A stretch of 64,000 nt of DNA from Atherinomorus stipes (taxonomy: Eukaryota; Chordata; Actinopteri; Atheriniformes; Atherinidae): positions 1-64,000 of the forward strand of contig JALJCO010013695.1 of assembly GCA_023101725.1 (NCBI GenBank), written 5' to 3'. Positions 1 to 11,547 of this stretch are shown in pieces (the first letter of the stretch is position 1; each line of letters opens with the position of its first letter). Position numbers and translations under genes: made by a program. The notes beneath the pieces were generated by a model, which was not told where the DNA came from, did no database searches, and saw only the letters and a list, made by a program, of their open reading frames with translations.

Positions 1-640
1 CAGCTAGCGTTTACTGACGTGCTTAACATTGTGCGTCTTAAAACACACAAACATCTGAAAATCGGGTCTGTACTCCCCCCGTTTCCAGTGGAACAACTGG
101 GGACTGCCAAGAAAGGAGACGCTTTCAGATGATTGTGTGTTTTCAGCCGCACAAAGTTAGGCACGTTATCGAGCTGGCTAATGCTAACCTGCTAACACGA
201 CTGCGCAGTCTGCCGTCACAAACAAACGTGTGTCGTTTTATTATAAAGTTCGGTCCTTCACCGCGGCGAATCGGTCGTTTTGATCCACTTCTTTCCTAGC
301 ATCACTTCAGTCTGGAATGAAAACTTGGCATTGGCGTTTATCCGATTTACAAAGTTTAACAGAGTAGTAGCTGGCGGACTTCTGTTAGCAGGTTAGCATT
401 AGTTAGCTTGATGACGTGCCTAACTTTGTGCGGCTGAAAACACACAATCATCTGAAAGCGTCTTTTCTTGGCAGTCCCCAGTTGTTCCACTGGAAACGGG
501 CACACACACACCCGCACGCACACAGCAGAGGCGTGGGAGCAGCAAACTTCTCCCACCCGCCCATCATCACTTCTTTTTTCCCCTTTCGTTTCTCCATCCA
601 TATTAATATTTCTTCACACAGCCTTACATCTGATTAAGTA
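1..640. repeat. Fold-back dispersed repeat, copy 1 (cut by window edge)
   Basis: The stretch around 85-180 (GTTTCCAGTGGAAC through the GCCGCACAAAGTTAGGC block) reappears in reverse complement at about 412-500, so the element folds back on itself. The same sequence recurs at 8999-9875 and 43489-44626. Small open frames inside it show no recognisable domain. The right boundary is approximate and the left one lies outside the window. Confidence 0.75.
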
Positions 641-1109
641 TTAAAACGTGGATAAAAAGCAGCACTTCTCCCGGGTCATCGCCTGGCTGACGGTGAAGGA
701 GTGAATCCTCAGAAACAGATCAACCCTGTGAATGTGCTAATAAAGAAGATCATAGAAATCTCTAATTTACTAAATCTGATTACGTTTGATCTAATGCTAG
801 TTACATGGAGAGTTTCTGCTGTTACACCTTGAAAGACAGTCATACCATTAACACTGCACCCTTAAATCGGACCGTCTTTTCTCATTGAGTCTCACTTCGT
901 TTTTTAATCATTTTACACAAGTTTTCAGAAGACAACAGGGAAACTGGCGTGACTACTGGTAAATGGTAAATAAGAGCAATCAGAGTAAAGCAGTTCGTCC
1001 TTGATTTAAAGGGCTGTTTATGTCTCACAACAAAATCTCTGACATCTCCAAACATGTATTGTACCACAATATTCCTAGGTCGCAACATCTTCTGCATACC
1101 TCATGTTTC
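641..1109. other. Intergenic, no gene seen
   Basis: AT-rich sequence between the fold-back repeat and the solo LTR. I see no coding similarity, RNA gene or clear repeat structure. Confidence 0.4.
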
Positions 1110-1954
1110 TGTCACAGGGTGAACAACCGGGTGCTGCCAGAGACTGGACTCTGCCCACTAGCTTGGTTTTTAGCATGCTTTTTATGGTTTTTTGTGTGGT
1201 TTTAACCCTGTTTTTATTCCCAAGCTAGTGGGAGCTTTTAATGAACTGACTGGCAGCACCTAGGGAGAAGGACTCCTCCCCTGGCTTAATTGAAGGCTGG
1301 AAGGATAAAAGCCGGTGTGCGGACAACGGAGGAGGAGCGACTGAGAGCTGAGGAGGACTGGGTCCAGGAGGCGCAGCCGGGGGAGGACGTGAGTCCCCCG
1401 GCTGGGGGGCTCGAGGCAGTGGTGGGGCAGCAGCAGCGGCGGCAGCAGTGGAGACGGCGACGCAGAAGAGTGGCCCGGGAGTCGGAGGGCGGCCGCGGAG
1501 CCTACTGAGGAGGGCCTATGGCCAGAGGCGCGGCCGCCCGGAGGAGTGACTGCCTGGGCCACAAAGCAGGCTTGGAGTCCCGGGGGAGCCTATGGCCAGG
1601 AGGGCGGCTGCCAGGAGGAGCAGCCGCCATGGACCCGGGACGACGCCGAGAGGGACGCCGGCCACTGCCACCCCTGCAAGCCCCTTTTTATCCTTTTCCT
1701 TTCATAACTTTTTAGGTTGGACTTTTAGGATTATTTTATTACTTTTTAGTTTAGTAGTTTTATTTGTTTTATTTCTTTAATAAAGCTTTTATTTCTTTTA
1801 ACCACCACCTGCTGGCGAGGCCTGTCTTTCTTTCCCCTCCTCCTGCAGTCGCCGGTATCGGCAAAGGACCACCCCCCCACCTGCTGGCGAGGCCTGTCTT
1901 TCTTTCCCCTCCTCCTGCAGTCGCCGGTATCGGCAAAGGACCACCCCCGTGACA
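1110..1954 (+). mobile_element. Solo LTR of an LTR retroelement
   Basis: An 845-bp unit begins TGTCACAGGG and ends CCCCGTGACA, giving the TG...CA and short inverted ends typical of LTRs. It is flanked on both sides by TTTC (1106-1109 and 1955-1958), a 4-bp target-site duplication. A GC-rich 5' half is followed by an AT-rich stretch with AATAAA near 1780, as expected for U3-R-U5 in the + orientation. No gag, pol or env coding sequence is present, so this is a solo LTR left by recombination. The lineage (Ty3-like or endogenous retrovirus) cannot be told from the LTR alone. Open frames at 1260-1780 lie inside the LTR and are not taken as genes. Confidence 0.8.
1807..1950 (+). repeat. 72-bp tandem duplication at the 3' end of the LTR
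   Basis: The segment CCTGCTGGCGAGGCCTGTC... through GGCAAAGGACCACCCCC occurs twice head to tail with a 72-bp period, near identical. It lies just after the AATAAA signal. Confidence 0.9.
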
Positions 1955-2689
1955 TTTCACTTTTCACAAACTATAATTCGCACTGCTGTAATGAAATAGA
2001 AAAAAAAGAGAGCGTAACCTATTTGACTAATTAGGTATTTCTCACTTACCCTGATGAATCTTTTCTTGAACACACTCAAGTTTGTGGAGTTCATTTCCTG
2101 GACGGTAGACCGACCGAAGACTGAGGTGTGGTATGTTGTTGTTCCATGTTACATTCTGTCTGAATATGAGTTGCTGTTATTTAACCAGCCTAATTATAAG
2201 GTCAGATTCTGTTTGGCGTTTCAAATTTATGCTTCATGTGCCCTTTTTTTTTTTACTTTGAGCCCCTGCCCCTCCAAAGGTCTCTGCACGGCCCTGCCGA
2301 AGAGCACCCACACCCGACACTACGCCTGGGCTATGAATATCAAGCAAGTCTGATTTTATTTTGTGTTTTTAAGTAAACTAAATTGTAGTGCCCCCACAGG
2401 GTTTAAAATTTAAAAGGCTTTTTTTTCTTGAAATGTTTTCAAAATCATTTGACCTGTGCACAGATATATTTTATTAGTTTGCCTGAGATATGGAATATAA
2501 GTGCATTCATTTTTCTTTTGTTTGTTTTCTGTCTTTGGGTACGGTGTCTTTTGGCAGAGCCCCTCCCAAGAGAAGATGCCAAAATGAATGAAATGAAAAT
2601 AAAATGAAATGAAAAATACTTTATTAACCGGAAGGGAAGTTCAGTATTGTAAAAGCTCACTCTTTTTTTCTTTTTTTGCCAAGAGCCCC
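1955..2689. other. AT-rich intergenic sequence
   Basis: No gene recognised. Two stretches each read AAGAGCCCCT or GAGCCCCT followed by pyrimidine runs, possibly decayed 5' parts of the transposase pseudogene that follows. Confidence 0.35.
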
Positions 2690-3640
2690 TCAGGGAGAAA
2701 TCACGTCCTGAATCTGAAGCCCATCTCAGTGATATGGATGAAACTGAGCCCCTGCAGAAGTGTGACGTAGGAGTCCAATGGCCAGATGTTGCTGACCACA
2801 ACTAACGACAGTGCAACACGAACTGATCCTGCACCATCACTGTCAGCCTATGACCTTGATGATAAAGATCCAACGTTCTCCACTGGTCCAGGCATTAACC
2901 CTTTTTGGCAGCTATTTATGCCCGTGTAGCATTTATCCCTCAGCCAAACACCATAAAGTTAGGTGTCCATGATCAGTTATTACTTGTTGTAATGAGGCTT
3001 CGTCTGGGTTTGATGTTTACAGACCTGGGTAAAAGGTTTGGAATAAGTAGAAGCACAGCCTGTGAGATCTTTTCAACCTGGAGACCAATACTTGCTAAAT
3101 TTATTAGGGAAAAGGTGATAACTTGGTTACCAAGAGATGCACTGAAAAGAATCAGGCCTCAAAGTGTTCAGTGAACATTATCCACAAGCAACATGCATCA
3201 TAGACTGCACTGAAATATTTATACACAGGCCAAAGAATTGAAGAAAAAGATCACAAACTTACAGTAATTACAAACACCACAACACTTACAAATATTTATA
3301 TTGTATTGCTCCCAATGGCTATGTGATGTTTATTTGGAGGTAGGGCCAGTGATGCGTTTATCACAAAACATAGTGGCTTCGTCGATCACCTAATTCCTGG
3401 TGATCAAATTTTAGCAGACCGTGGATTCACCGTCTCAGACGTGCTGCCTCCAGGAGTAACTTTGCATCTACACGAGGCTGCACAGAACTCTCTGAGCATG
3501 AAGGAACAGAAACACGTCGCCTAGCAAATGTCAGAATCCACGTTAAACGTGCAATTAATAGGTTGAAGGTTTTTCAAATTTTGAGTAATCTAATCCACTG
3601 CAGAGTGAAACATGTTGATGACTAAGTATTTGTGCAGGTC
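2690..3640 (+). pseudogene. Decayed Harbinger/ISL2EU-like DDE transposase
   Basis: Fragments in several + frames match the DDE_Tnp_4-type transposases that fish ISL2EU/Harbinger elements carry with THAP domains. In order these are a CDVGVQWP linker-like peptide (about 2760), a helix-turn-helix stretch (LGKRFGISRSTACEIFSTW, about 3024-3080), an IIDCTEIFI block with the first catalytic Asp (about 3196), LIPGDQILADRGF with the second Asp (about 3390-3430) and TRRLANVRIHVKRAINRLK (about 3510-3565). The usual catalytic Glu of the last block (HVER in the family) reads Lys here. Stops and frameshifts separate the blocks, so it is inactive. The family call is from remembered motif patterns. Confidence 0.75.
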
Positions 3641-4207
3641 TCTGCAACTTACAACCTCAGTTAATCCAAAACGACATGGAGGAATATTTTTCAGTCTGAT
3701 GATGATGAAAACAGGTGAGCAGGATGGAGAGGATTATTCATGGGACACTGCAGAGCACATTGAGGAGAACTGATAACATGCTGCTGGGGACTGATGATGA
3801 ACTCGGTCACATTTTAAATTAAATATGTGCACATTTCCAAAAAACAAACAGAAAATACAAAACTAAATATTTGTCTGTATAAGATTCCATCAAATAACAG
3901 TTTGAACCACTTACAATGTTTGACAAAATAACTTTTTTTATTTCCTAAAAAGCTGAATTCTTAATAGGACTAGTTAATTATCCCTAATATTCAGCACATC
4001 AGTTGACCGTCATTGGATATGTCCTCTACTCTTGGGTGGGGTGGACTTTGGCAATGATCACGTGGTGCCACCAGTACGCCACATCATCAGTTGTTTGCCC
4101 CATACTTCATTGGGTGTTTCGGCCACTTATAACAATACACCCTCTGTCGGGGTTGGCCCACCACAGGATGATCAGCCCCGTGTGTGGCGCACGGTGGCAC
4201 CATGTGG
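3641..4207. other. 3' remnant of transposase or retroelement tail, no gene
   Basis: AT-rich sequence to about 3990, followed by GC-richer sequence that is likely the 3' untranslated region of the minus-strand retroelement ORF ending at 4208. Terminal repeats of the transposase element were not identified. Confidence 0.35.
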
Positions 4208-5455
4208 TCACTTGGCAGCCCAAACCGCATCTTTCCGTTTCAGCTGCAGCCAGTGACTGCTCCGCTCTGCTGTTGTGGCAAGTTCTTTAATTGCCTTCCG
4301 TTGGGCCTGCCCTCTGATTCCTTCCTCCTTCAGGAGCCTTGTGGTGGACCTGGCTACAAAGCCTCTGCAGCCGACCTCCACAGGCCACACCTTCACATTC
4401 CAGCCCCGCCCCTCTGCCTCAGCTGCTAAGTTGGCATATCGCAGCCTCTTCTGCTCGAATGCTTCATCGATGGCACCTTCCCATGGGACTGTCAGCTCAA
4501 CAATGAAGACACGCCGGCAGGATTTGGACCAGAGGACGAGGTCTGGGCGCAGGTTGTTCGCTGCAATTTCGGGTGGGAATGCGAGCCTCTGGGTGAGGTC
4601 CACCCGCATATCCCAATCCCGGGCTATGTTCAGTGGACCTGAATCAGGAGGAGATGACTTGGTCCCTTTTTTCTCCCCTTCCCGAACGAAGGTTGTTTTC
4701 CGTGGGCCTGTGGTCTGGACGTTTAGAGGCATGGCATTGTTGGTTATCCTCCTGCTCTCGATTTCGGCAGCCAAGCACTTCAACACCTGGTTGTGGCGCC
4801 AGGTGTATCTTCCCTGGGTTAGGCTGGTCTTGCAGCCCACCAGGATATGTTTGAGGGTTGCAGGGGCTGCACACTGGAGACAGCCTGGGTCCTCTCCATG
4901 CCAGACATGCAGGTTGGCTGGAGAGGGCAGGACATCATAGGTGGCTCTAATGATGAAGCTTAGCCTGTTGGACTCCATGCTCCACATATCGCTCCACGTG
5001 ATTTTCCTCCTCTCTGCGCCTTCCCACTTCATCCAGCGGCCTTGCTGAACTTGGGAGACCTCTGCGGCACACCTGGCTGCTTCCTCCTGGTGGCGCACTT
5101 CCTCCACCACCATGTGGCGCCGTTCAGCTGGAGTCGCCTTTTGCCATGTGGATGTTGCTGCTTCCACCCCAAGGCTGCCTCTGCCGTGTTGGACATGTCC
5201 CACTATATCCCGGTGTCTGAGAGCGGTCTTTGCCACCGCAACTGCTGCTGATGGCTTCCATTTCCTCCCCGTTGCTAGGGTTGGAGGAGCAGCCCCTCTG
5301 ACGAATGGATCCCGGGATTCGGTGAGAGTCATCTCCAGCCTTGATTTGGCACATTTATACTCCTCCACCAGGCTTGAGATTGGTAGGGAGAGTGCTCCGT
5401 TGCCATACAAGCCTATGCTGCTAAGGCATCTCGGTAGTCCAAGCCACTTCCTCAC
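4208..5455 (-). CDS. Non-LTR retrotransposon C-terminus: zinc knuckle plus restriction-like endonuclease
   Basis: A 415-residue uninterrupted frame on the minus strand. The central part has a zinc-knuckle-like pattern (CLQCAAPATLKHILVGC, Cys-x2-Cys-x8-His-x4-Cys). The C-terminal part has the PD-(D/E)xK-type signature RPDLVLWSKSCRRVFIVEL followed by TVPWE and a basic/aromatic block (EQKRLRYANL), then VEVGCRGF. This arrangement is characteristic of the C-terminal end of R2/NeSL-type non-LTR retrotransposons, whose endonuclease nicks target DNA to prime reverse transcription. No reverse transcriptase domain lies upstream (toward 5700); the sequence turns AT-rich there. The insertion is therefore 5'-truncated, as is common for LINEs. 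The first methionine is simply the first in the frame, and the element is probably not a host gene. The exact clade needs an alignment. Confidence 0.75.
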   Translation of the reverse strand: MRKWLGLPRCLSSIGLYGNGALSLPISSLVEEYKCAKSRLEMTLTESRDPFVRGAAPPTLATGRKWKPSAAVAVAKTALRHRDIVGHVQHGRGSLGVEAATSTWQKATPAERRHMVVEEVRHQEEAARCAAEVSQVQQGRWMKWEGAERRKITWSDMWSMESNRLSFIIRATYDVLPSPANLHVWHGEDPGCLQCAAPATLKHILVGCKTSLTQGRYTWRHNQVLKCLAAEIESRRITNNAMPLNVQTTGPRKTTFVREGEKKGTKSSPPDSGPLNIARDWDMRVDLTQRLAFPPEIAANNLRPDLVLWSKSCRRVFIVELTVPWEGAIDEAFEQKRLRYANLAAEAEGRGWNVKVWPVEVGCRGFVARSTTRLLKEEGIRGQAQRKAIKELATTAERSSHWLQLKRKDAVWAAK

Positions 5456-5681
5456 TTGCGCGTTTAGGTCAATATGAGAAAAAAAATCTATATTTTAAAA
5501 AAAGAACAGAAGTGATGTGACATCTTTGTAATATATAAATCTTGTGCCACTACAGAACGAATATGAATTATTTATATTTCAATTTGAACCTGAACATGCC
5601 AGTTTGAATAATTGCTTTAAAAAACTGAATGTGAATTACCTTATTTGATATTGAATCTTCAGTTCTCAAATTCAAATTCAG
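5456..5681. other. AT-rich spacer
   Basis: Low-complexity AT-rich sequence between the truncated retroelement and the TTAA element. No features seen. Confidence 0.4.
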
Positions 5682-6958
5682 TTAAAGGTTGAATCTGGAA
5701 CACGGACAGAACAGCGACATCACGTGTGTCTAGGTTGTAGTTGCAACGGCAGAAAAACAACTCCAGCCGCTGGGATGCCAGAATCTGCCGATACGCAAGT
5801 GACCAACAGCCTGCAGCATGTCCAACAGTCTGCAGCATGTCCAACAGTCTGCAACATGTCCAACAGTCTGCAGCATGTCCAACAGTCTGCAGCATGTCCA
5901 ACAGTCTGCAGCATGTCCAACAGTCTGCAGCATGTCCAACAGTCTGCAGCATGTCCAACAGTCTGCAACATGTCCAACAGTCTGCAGCATGTCCAACAGT
6001 CTGCAACATGTCCTACAGTCTGCAGCATGTCCAACAGTCTGCAGCATGTCCTACAGTCTGCAGCATGTCCAACAGTCTGCAGCATGTCCAACAGTCTGCA
6101 ACATGTCCAACAGTCTGCAGCATGTCCAACAGTCTGCAACATGTCCTACAGTCTGCAGCATGTCCAACAGTCTGCAGCATGTCCAACAGTCTGCAGCATG
6201 TCCTACAGTCTGCAGCATGTCCAACAGTCTGCAGCATGTCCAACAGTCTGCAACATGTCCAACAGTCTGCAACATGTCCTACAGTCTGCAGCATGTCCTA
6301 CAGTCTGCAGCATGTCCAACAGTCTGCAGCATGTCCTACAGTCTGCAGCATGTCCAACAGTCTGCAGCATGTCCAACAGTCTGCAACATGTCCTACAGTC
6401 TGGAGCATGTCCAACAGTCTGCAGCATGTCCAACAAGTAACACAGAGGAGTTTATAACTGACAGCTAACGTTAGCCATGTTAGCAAACAAGCTAGCTTAC
6501 CGATCCAGCAGGAAAGTCGCCATTTCAGTGTTTTACTCCGTGGAAAACGTTTATGTGGGTCCATTTAGTGAAGTCTTCACCTAAATTTACTCCAGGTTTT
6601 GCTCTTCTCAGGTCACTCCTCCTCAGAAACAGATAACAACATCTCCAGGACTCTGAAGCAGCTGCTTCACTCGTCATTTCCACGGTTTTCCTGTAGCAGC
6701 CTGACTATGACCGAAATATTGTGTCCATACAGAGATCGTATTTGGCAACCTGCAATGGCGGCATGTATTGGCTTATAGACGTAAATAAAATGCCATTATC
6801 AAACCCGTAAAAAATAATTTTATAATTATTTTTAGGCAAAATATAATTTTTCTGGGAAATGTTGTACTTTCATTCTGTACACCCCCAAACGACCTGTGGA
6901 GGTATTATTTTTGAAAAAATAGAGCTTTTAATAAAAAAGTTCCATATTCAACCTTTAA
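5682..6958 (-). mobile_element. TTAA-flanked MITE, family 1, copy with expanded minisatellite
   Basis: Bounded by TTAA|AGGTTGAAT on the left and ATTCAACCT|TTAA on the right. The sequence is the reverse complement of the element at 10046-10714. It is 1277 bp long; removing the 632-bp array and leaving about one unit brings it to the 669-bp size of the other copy. It encodes no transposase and is non-autonomous. TTAA target duplication is the hallmark of piggyBac-type transposition, but the termini begin AGG rather than the usual piggyBac CC(C/Y). On the minus strand at about 6522 it carries an ATGGCGACTTT start followed by a GGTAAGC donor-like site. Confidence 0.8.
5803..6434. repeat. 19-bp minisatellite, about 33 units
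   Basis: Tandem copies of CAACAGTCTGCAGCATGTC. Two positions vary repeatedly between units (GCAGCATG/GCAACATG and TCCAACAG/TCCTACAG). Open frames through it on both strands are by-products of the period and are not genes. The matching position in the sister element (about 10561-10602) has a single unit. Confidence 0.95.
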
Positions 6959-8998
6959 TTCAGATGACGTTAACCTCAGTCTTACCAAGAGCTACCAGCA
7001 GGGGAGGGAGAGGGGAAAGCAACGGGGGGAGAAAGACACACAGACACATACGGAGAAGAGCGACCGAGGAGCGAGGCGTGGGCAAAGAGTATCTACAACA
7101 AGAGGCGACACTTAATAGAACGCTCCATGCAACATTTTCCCCATGAGCATCCGCCATTTTGGACTGAAGTGAGCAGTTTATCACTATTGTACAGACCTAA
7201 TAAAACACAGCAACGTCATTTTGATAAGCTTAAAACTTCTTAATTATCGTTAAAACGCATTAACACATAGCAAGACTATTGAGAGGAAGGTACTTACATC
7301 CATCCCCACCGCCAGCGGTTCTACTGAATGAATGTTTTATTCAGAAACAATTCCAAACTATCCTGACAGGCAGTTTTCAATAATCTTCACTGATCCTCGT
7401 GGAGATATAATGCAGCTTAAGTAGCTGATATTATAATTATATTATAAAATTGAACATAATGTTATTTTAATAAAGCAACATATTTATATTTACATAAAAC
7501 TATTTAAAAAAATACAAGTTAAATTACAAAATACTGGCCAAACAAATCATTTTCATAAATATTGTAATGTCTTCTTGTATGCTACTTCCAGGTAGATGCT
7601 GAAAGAGTTCTTTCAATAAGCTTTCCAAATCAAATGAGTAATCCAAGGCACGGTTTAACACTTGAAACAAAAAATATTTAATCCAATGCAACGCAATTGA
7701 AAGTTCATAATGCTGCTGGTGTCTACAAGGTGCACTAATTCACCACTTCCAATAAGTCATTTTCTCCACTTACCTGTTGCAATCCGGTAAATAGTGACCC
7801 TTCAACAGCTCCACATCTTTCATGAGGACCACATAACCGAAAGACCAGCAGGGTCCTTGTTCAACTTAAAAATAAAATAATTAAAGATCAATCAAATGGC
7901 TCTTACAACTGTTATTGAGAATAGGAAAAAAAACACCTATTACTGCGAATATAGACGTGTCCACTCATACCCATATATCCAGAATGACGTCTGTTACAGT
8001 CCAAAATGGCGGACAGGTGTTTCCAAAAACACCACTGAGTGTCGCCTCTTGGTATCAATACTCTTTGGCGTGGGCATAAAGACTAGAAGCAGCATTGGGA
8101 GCAGGCGATCCGTGGGGCCGCCATCTCAGACCGTCACCAGCTCAGTGAGCAGCGACTGTGGATGAACGATACCAGAGCTGTGCAGCGTTTTCTTGCTGTG
8201 ATCGCTGGAACATCGAAAGCAGCCAACTGGGAGTTACTTTTCACAAGTAAGCCTGAACATCAGTGTTAGTTATATTTAGTGGTTAGAATCAGTCTCTGCT
8301 GGTTATGTTGCTAAACCCGCAGTAACCAGGCTTGATGCCATTATAAGTGGAAAAAAGTCAGTGGTCAAACCGGCGTGGAAATGAGCGCATATCTGATCAT
8401 AAAATAATCTTACGACTGGATTCATGTGTGAATAATAAAATGTTCGTGTCTGACTAAACAACAGAATCTACGTCAGAAATGCACCGTCATCCAGCTGTTT
8501 CTCCTGAAGCAGCAGCAGCTCTGATAGGTGGAGGCGGATCCAAGCCTGACCCGGACAGGGACATAAGAAACGATAACTTTCATTAGTGAAGCTCAGAAAC
8601 AGTCTACCGAATGAACACTTGTACAACGTTAATGTACAGATTACTTAATAGAAACGACGGATCTCCTCCATGTCTCCTCCATGTCTCCAGTGCGAGCTGC
8701 AGTTACCAGCGCATCCGCCCTTCTGGCTGCGCATAATGTTCATAAACTAGTTTTTCTGTTCTTTAACTTGTCAATAGTCTCGGGGTGGGTGGGGGGGGTG
8801 ACGACAATGAGATAATATGGTTTGTTTTACTTACAATGAGATAATACAGTTTGTTTTACTTTGATATTTTTGACAATCAGTTGTCGCCTTCATAAGAAGC
8901 TACAACTGCTGTCAAAATCTGCCGGCTGACACGACACCCTGCTGCTCCCACTGGAGACACAGAGGACACAGGAGGAGACACAGAGGAGACAGGAGCCA
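6959..8998. other. Intergenic, repeat-derived, no gene seen
   Basis: CpG-containing patches at 6960-7180 and 7960-8220 include CCGCCATTTTGGAC and its near reverse complement (GTCCAAAATGGCGGAC, about 7998). This suggests inverted arms of a further dispersed element. The rest is AT-rich. No coding similarity recognised. Confidence 0.4.
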
Positions 8999-9875
8999 GC
9001 TAGCCTTTACTGACGTGCTTAACATTGTGCGTCTGAAAACACACAAACATCTGAAAATCGGGTCTGTACCCCCCCCCCCCCCCCGTTTCCAGTGGAACAA
9101 CTGGGGACTGCCAAGAAAGGAGACGCTTTCAGATGATTGTGTGTTTTCAGCCGCACAAAGTTAGGCACGTCATCGAGCTGGCTAATGCTAACCTGCTAAC
9201 ACGACTGCACAGTCTGCCGGCCACAAACAAACGTGTGTCGTTTTATTATAAAGTTCGGTCCTTCACCGCGGCGAATCGGTCGTTTTGATCCACTTCTTCC
9301 TTAGCATCACTTCAGTCTGGAATGAAAACTTGGCATTGGCGTTTATCCGATTAACAAAGTTTAACAGAGTAGTAGCTGGCGGACTACTGTTAGCAGGTTA
9401 GCATTAGCCAGCTTGATGACGTGCCTAACTTTGTGCGGCTGAAAACACACAAGCACCTGAAAGCATCTCCTTTCATGGCAGTCCCCAGTTATTCCACTGG
9501 AAACTGGGGGGGGGGGGGGGGGGGGGTACAGACCCGATTTTCAGCTGTTTGTGTGTTTTAAGACCCAAAAGGTTAAGCACGTCGGTAAACGCTAGCTGGC
9601 TAATGCTAGCATGCCGGTGTTGTGCCCCACCGGCTGCAAACAAACATGCTACGTTGTTTTATTATAAAGTGCGGCCCTTCACTCTGGAGAATCGCTTTGA
9701 TCCACTTCCTCCTTAGTATCACTTCAGTCTGGAATCCGTGAAAATTTCAGTAGGGTTGGCGTTTATTCACGTTATCTACGAAGTAACGCAGGGACATTGA
9801 ACTGGGCCGGAAGTGGGCCGTCTAAGTGTGTAAAAACCGGAAGTTCGGAGCACGGAAGCGTGATAATCCCCTATT
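8999..9875. repeat. Fold-back dispersed repeat, copy 2
   Basis: Same family as 1-640 and 43489-44626. It contains the paired GTTTCCAGTGGAACAACTGG block and its inverse, and ends ...GTGATAATCCCCTATT like copy 3. The hypervariable homopolymer of the family is very long here: a C run near 9067-9084 and a G run near 9507-9527, in the two arms. The left end appears truncated. Confidence 0.8.
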
Positions 9876-10045
9876 GAACCTTTTATGATTGTTCACGTGT
9901 TTACTGTGTTTTTTATTTTCACACTCAGAGAAAGTTGTTGAGAAATTCTGTTCAGTTTGGATGTTAAAGTTGCACCATGAGTGTGAAGGACAGTGCAGGG
10001 AGGTAAACTCCCAACTCATACAAACTTCTTCAAACATGTGTGTCA

Positions 10046-10714
10046 TTAAAGGTTGAATGTGGAACATTTTTACTAAAAGCTATATTTTTTTAAAAATAAT
10101 ACCACCACAGGTCGTTTGGGGGTGTACAGAATGAAAATACAATATTTCCCAGAAAAATTATATTTAGCTTAAAAATAATTATAAAATAAATTTTGACGGG
10201 TTCGATAATGGCATTTTATTTACGTCTATAAGCCAATACACGCCGCCATTGCAGGTTGCCAAATACGATCTCTGTATGGAAACAATATTTTGGTCATAGT
10301 CAGGCTGCTACAGGAAAACTGTGGAAATGACCAGTGAAGCAGCTGCTTCAGAGTCCTGGAGATGTTGTTATCTGTTTCTGAGGAGGAGTGACCTGAGAAG
10401 AGCAAAACCTGGAGTAAATTTGGGTGAAGACTTCACTAAATGGACCCACATAAACGTTTTCCACGGAGTAAAACACAGAAATGGCGACTTTTCTCCTGGA
10501 TCGGTAAGCTAGCTTGTTTGCTAACATGGCTAACGTTAGCTGTCAGTTATAAACTCCTCTGTGTTACTTGTGGGACATGATGCAGACTGCTGGTCACTTG
10601 CGTATCAGCAGATTCTGGCATCCCAGCGGCTGGAGTTGTTTTTCTGCCGTTGCAACTACAACCTAGACACACGTGATGTCGCTCTTCTGTCCGTATTCCA
10701 TATTCAACCTTTAA
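10046..10714 (+). mobile_element. TTAA-flanked MITE, family 1, unexpanded copy
   Basis: TTAA|AGGTTGAATGTGGAAC at the left and ATTCAACCT|TTAA at the right, 669 bp. It is the inverse of 5682-6958 over its length, apart from the minisatellite. At 10561-10602 it holds one unit of the 19-bp repeat flanked by the same GTAACAC and CGCAAGTGACC. At about 10480 there is GAAATGGCG (good initiator context), then seven codons and GGTAAGC. Confidence 0.8.
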
Positions 10715-11547
10715 GTCAGCAAGACATAAATACTTTTCATGTTATTCAGTCACCAACTTAAACATTGAGTGCCATCATTTTTGCCAACTTAGCGACTTTG
10801 TCGCTATATTTAGCGACTTTTCAGACCCCTCTAGCGACTTATTTTTGAAAAAGCGCCTAGCGACAAATCTAGCAACTTTTCCTGGTGATCATGGAGACAG
10901 ATGAAGGTTATATCGCTCCCCCCGTTCATCAGGAGCTGCCTCCCATCAGCCCCCTCCCTCCCTGTTTCTCGGCTTCACTCACTGCTGCGGCTGTCCCTTT
11001 GCAGACACCAGCCCTCCTGAATATGTTTCTGACCACACCTCCTCATCCACATTATCTCCCATGATGCCTTGCGGGCACAACTGGGTCTTCTTTGCACCAT
11101 GACTCAAACGTGTATGTCACCCCATCAGTACCCTTGTATCAGCATTTCTGTCTGTGCATGCGCAAAATCAAGTATCTGGTCCGATGACGTCACTTCTTGA
11201 CTTCTGGCGATTTTTGGTTCAGCCAATAGTGACTTCTCTCCATGAAGAGTTGGCAACAGTGAGTGCCATTTAGATTTAGTACTAAGTACAATCTGTTGAG
11301 TAAGACATAAGTAAAATTATACTTTGTCCTAAATAAGAAAATTAAGTTGAGGAAAACTGAAAAAAGCACGTTACAGAATTACAGCAATTCAATTAGTTTA
11401 TTCCAAGATGAAAATTTAAGTCGTAACAAAGTGAAAAAAAAGTTTCTTTGTTATGAATTATATTTTTACTTTGAGTAAAACTGATAAATTTAGCTGTAAC
11501 AGAATTACAGCAATTAATTTTTTTTTAATTTTTTATACTGGTATGAT
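10715..11547. other. AT-rich intergenic; contains half of a direct repeat
   Basis: No gene. The stretch 11398-11475 (TTATTCCAAGATGAAAATTT... to ATATTTTTACTTTG) is repeated directly at about 11727-11801, on the far side of the SINE-like element. Confidence 0.5.

Noticed and set aside
1260..1780. Arg/Gly-rich frames on both strands
   Set aside because: Located inside the solo LTR, GC-rich, and without any gag- or host-like domain.
5724..6468. Cys/Gln-rich 238-codon frames on both strands
   Set aside because: By-product of the 19-bp minisatellite, absent from the sister element.
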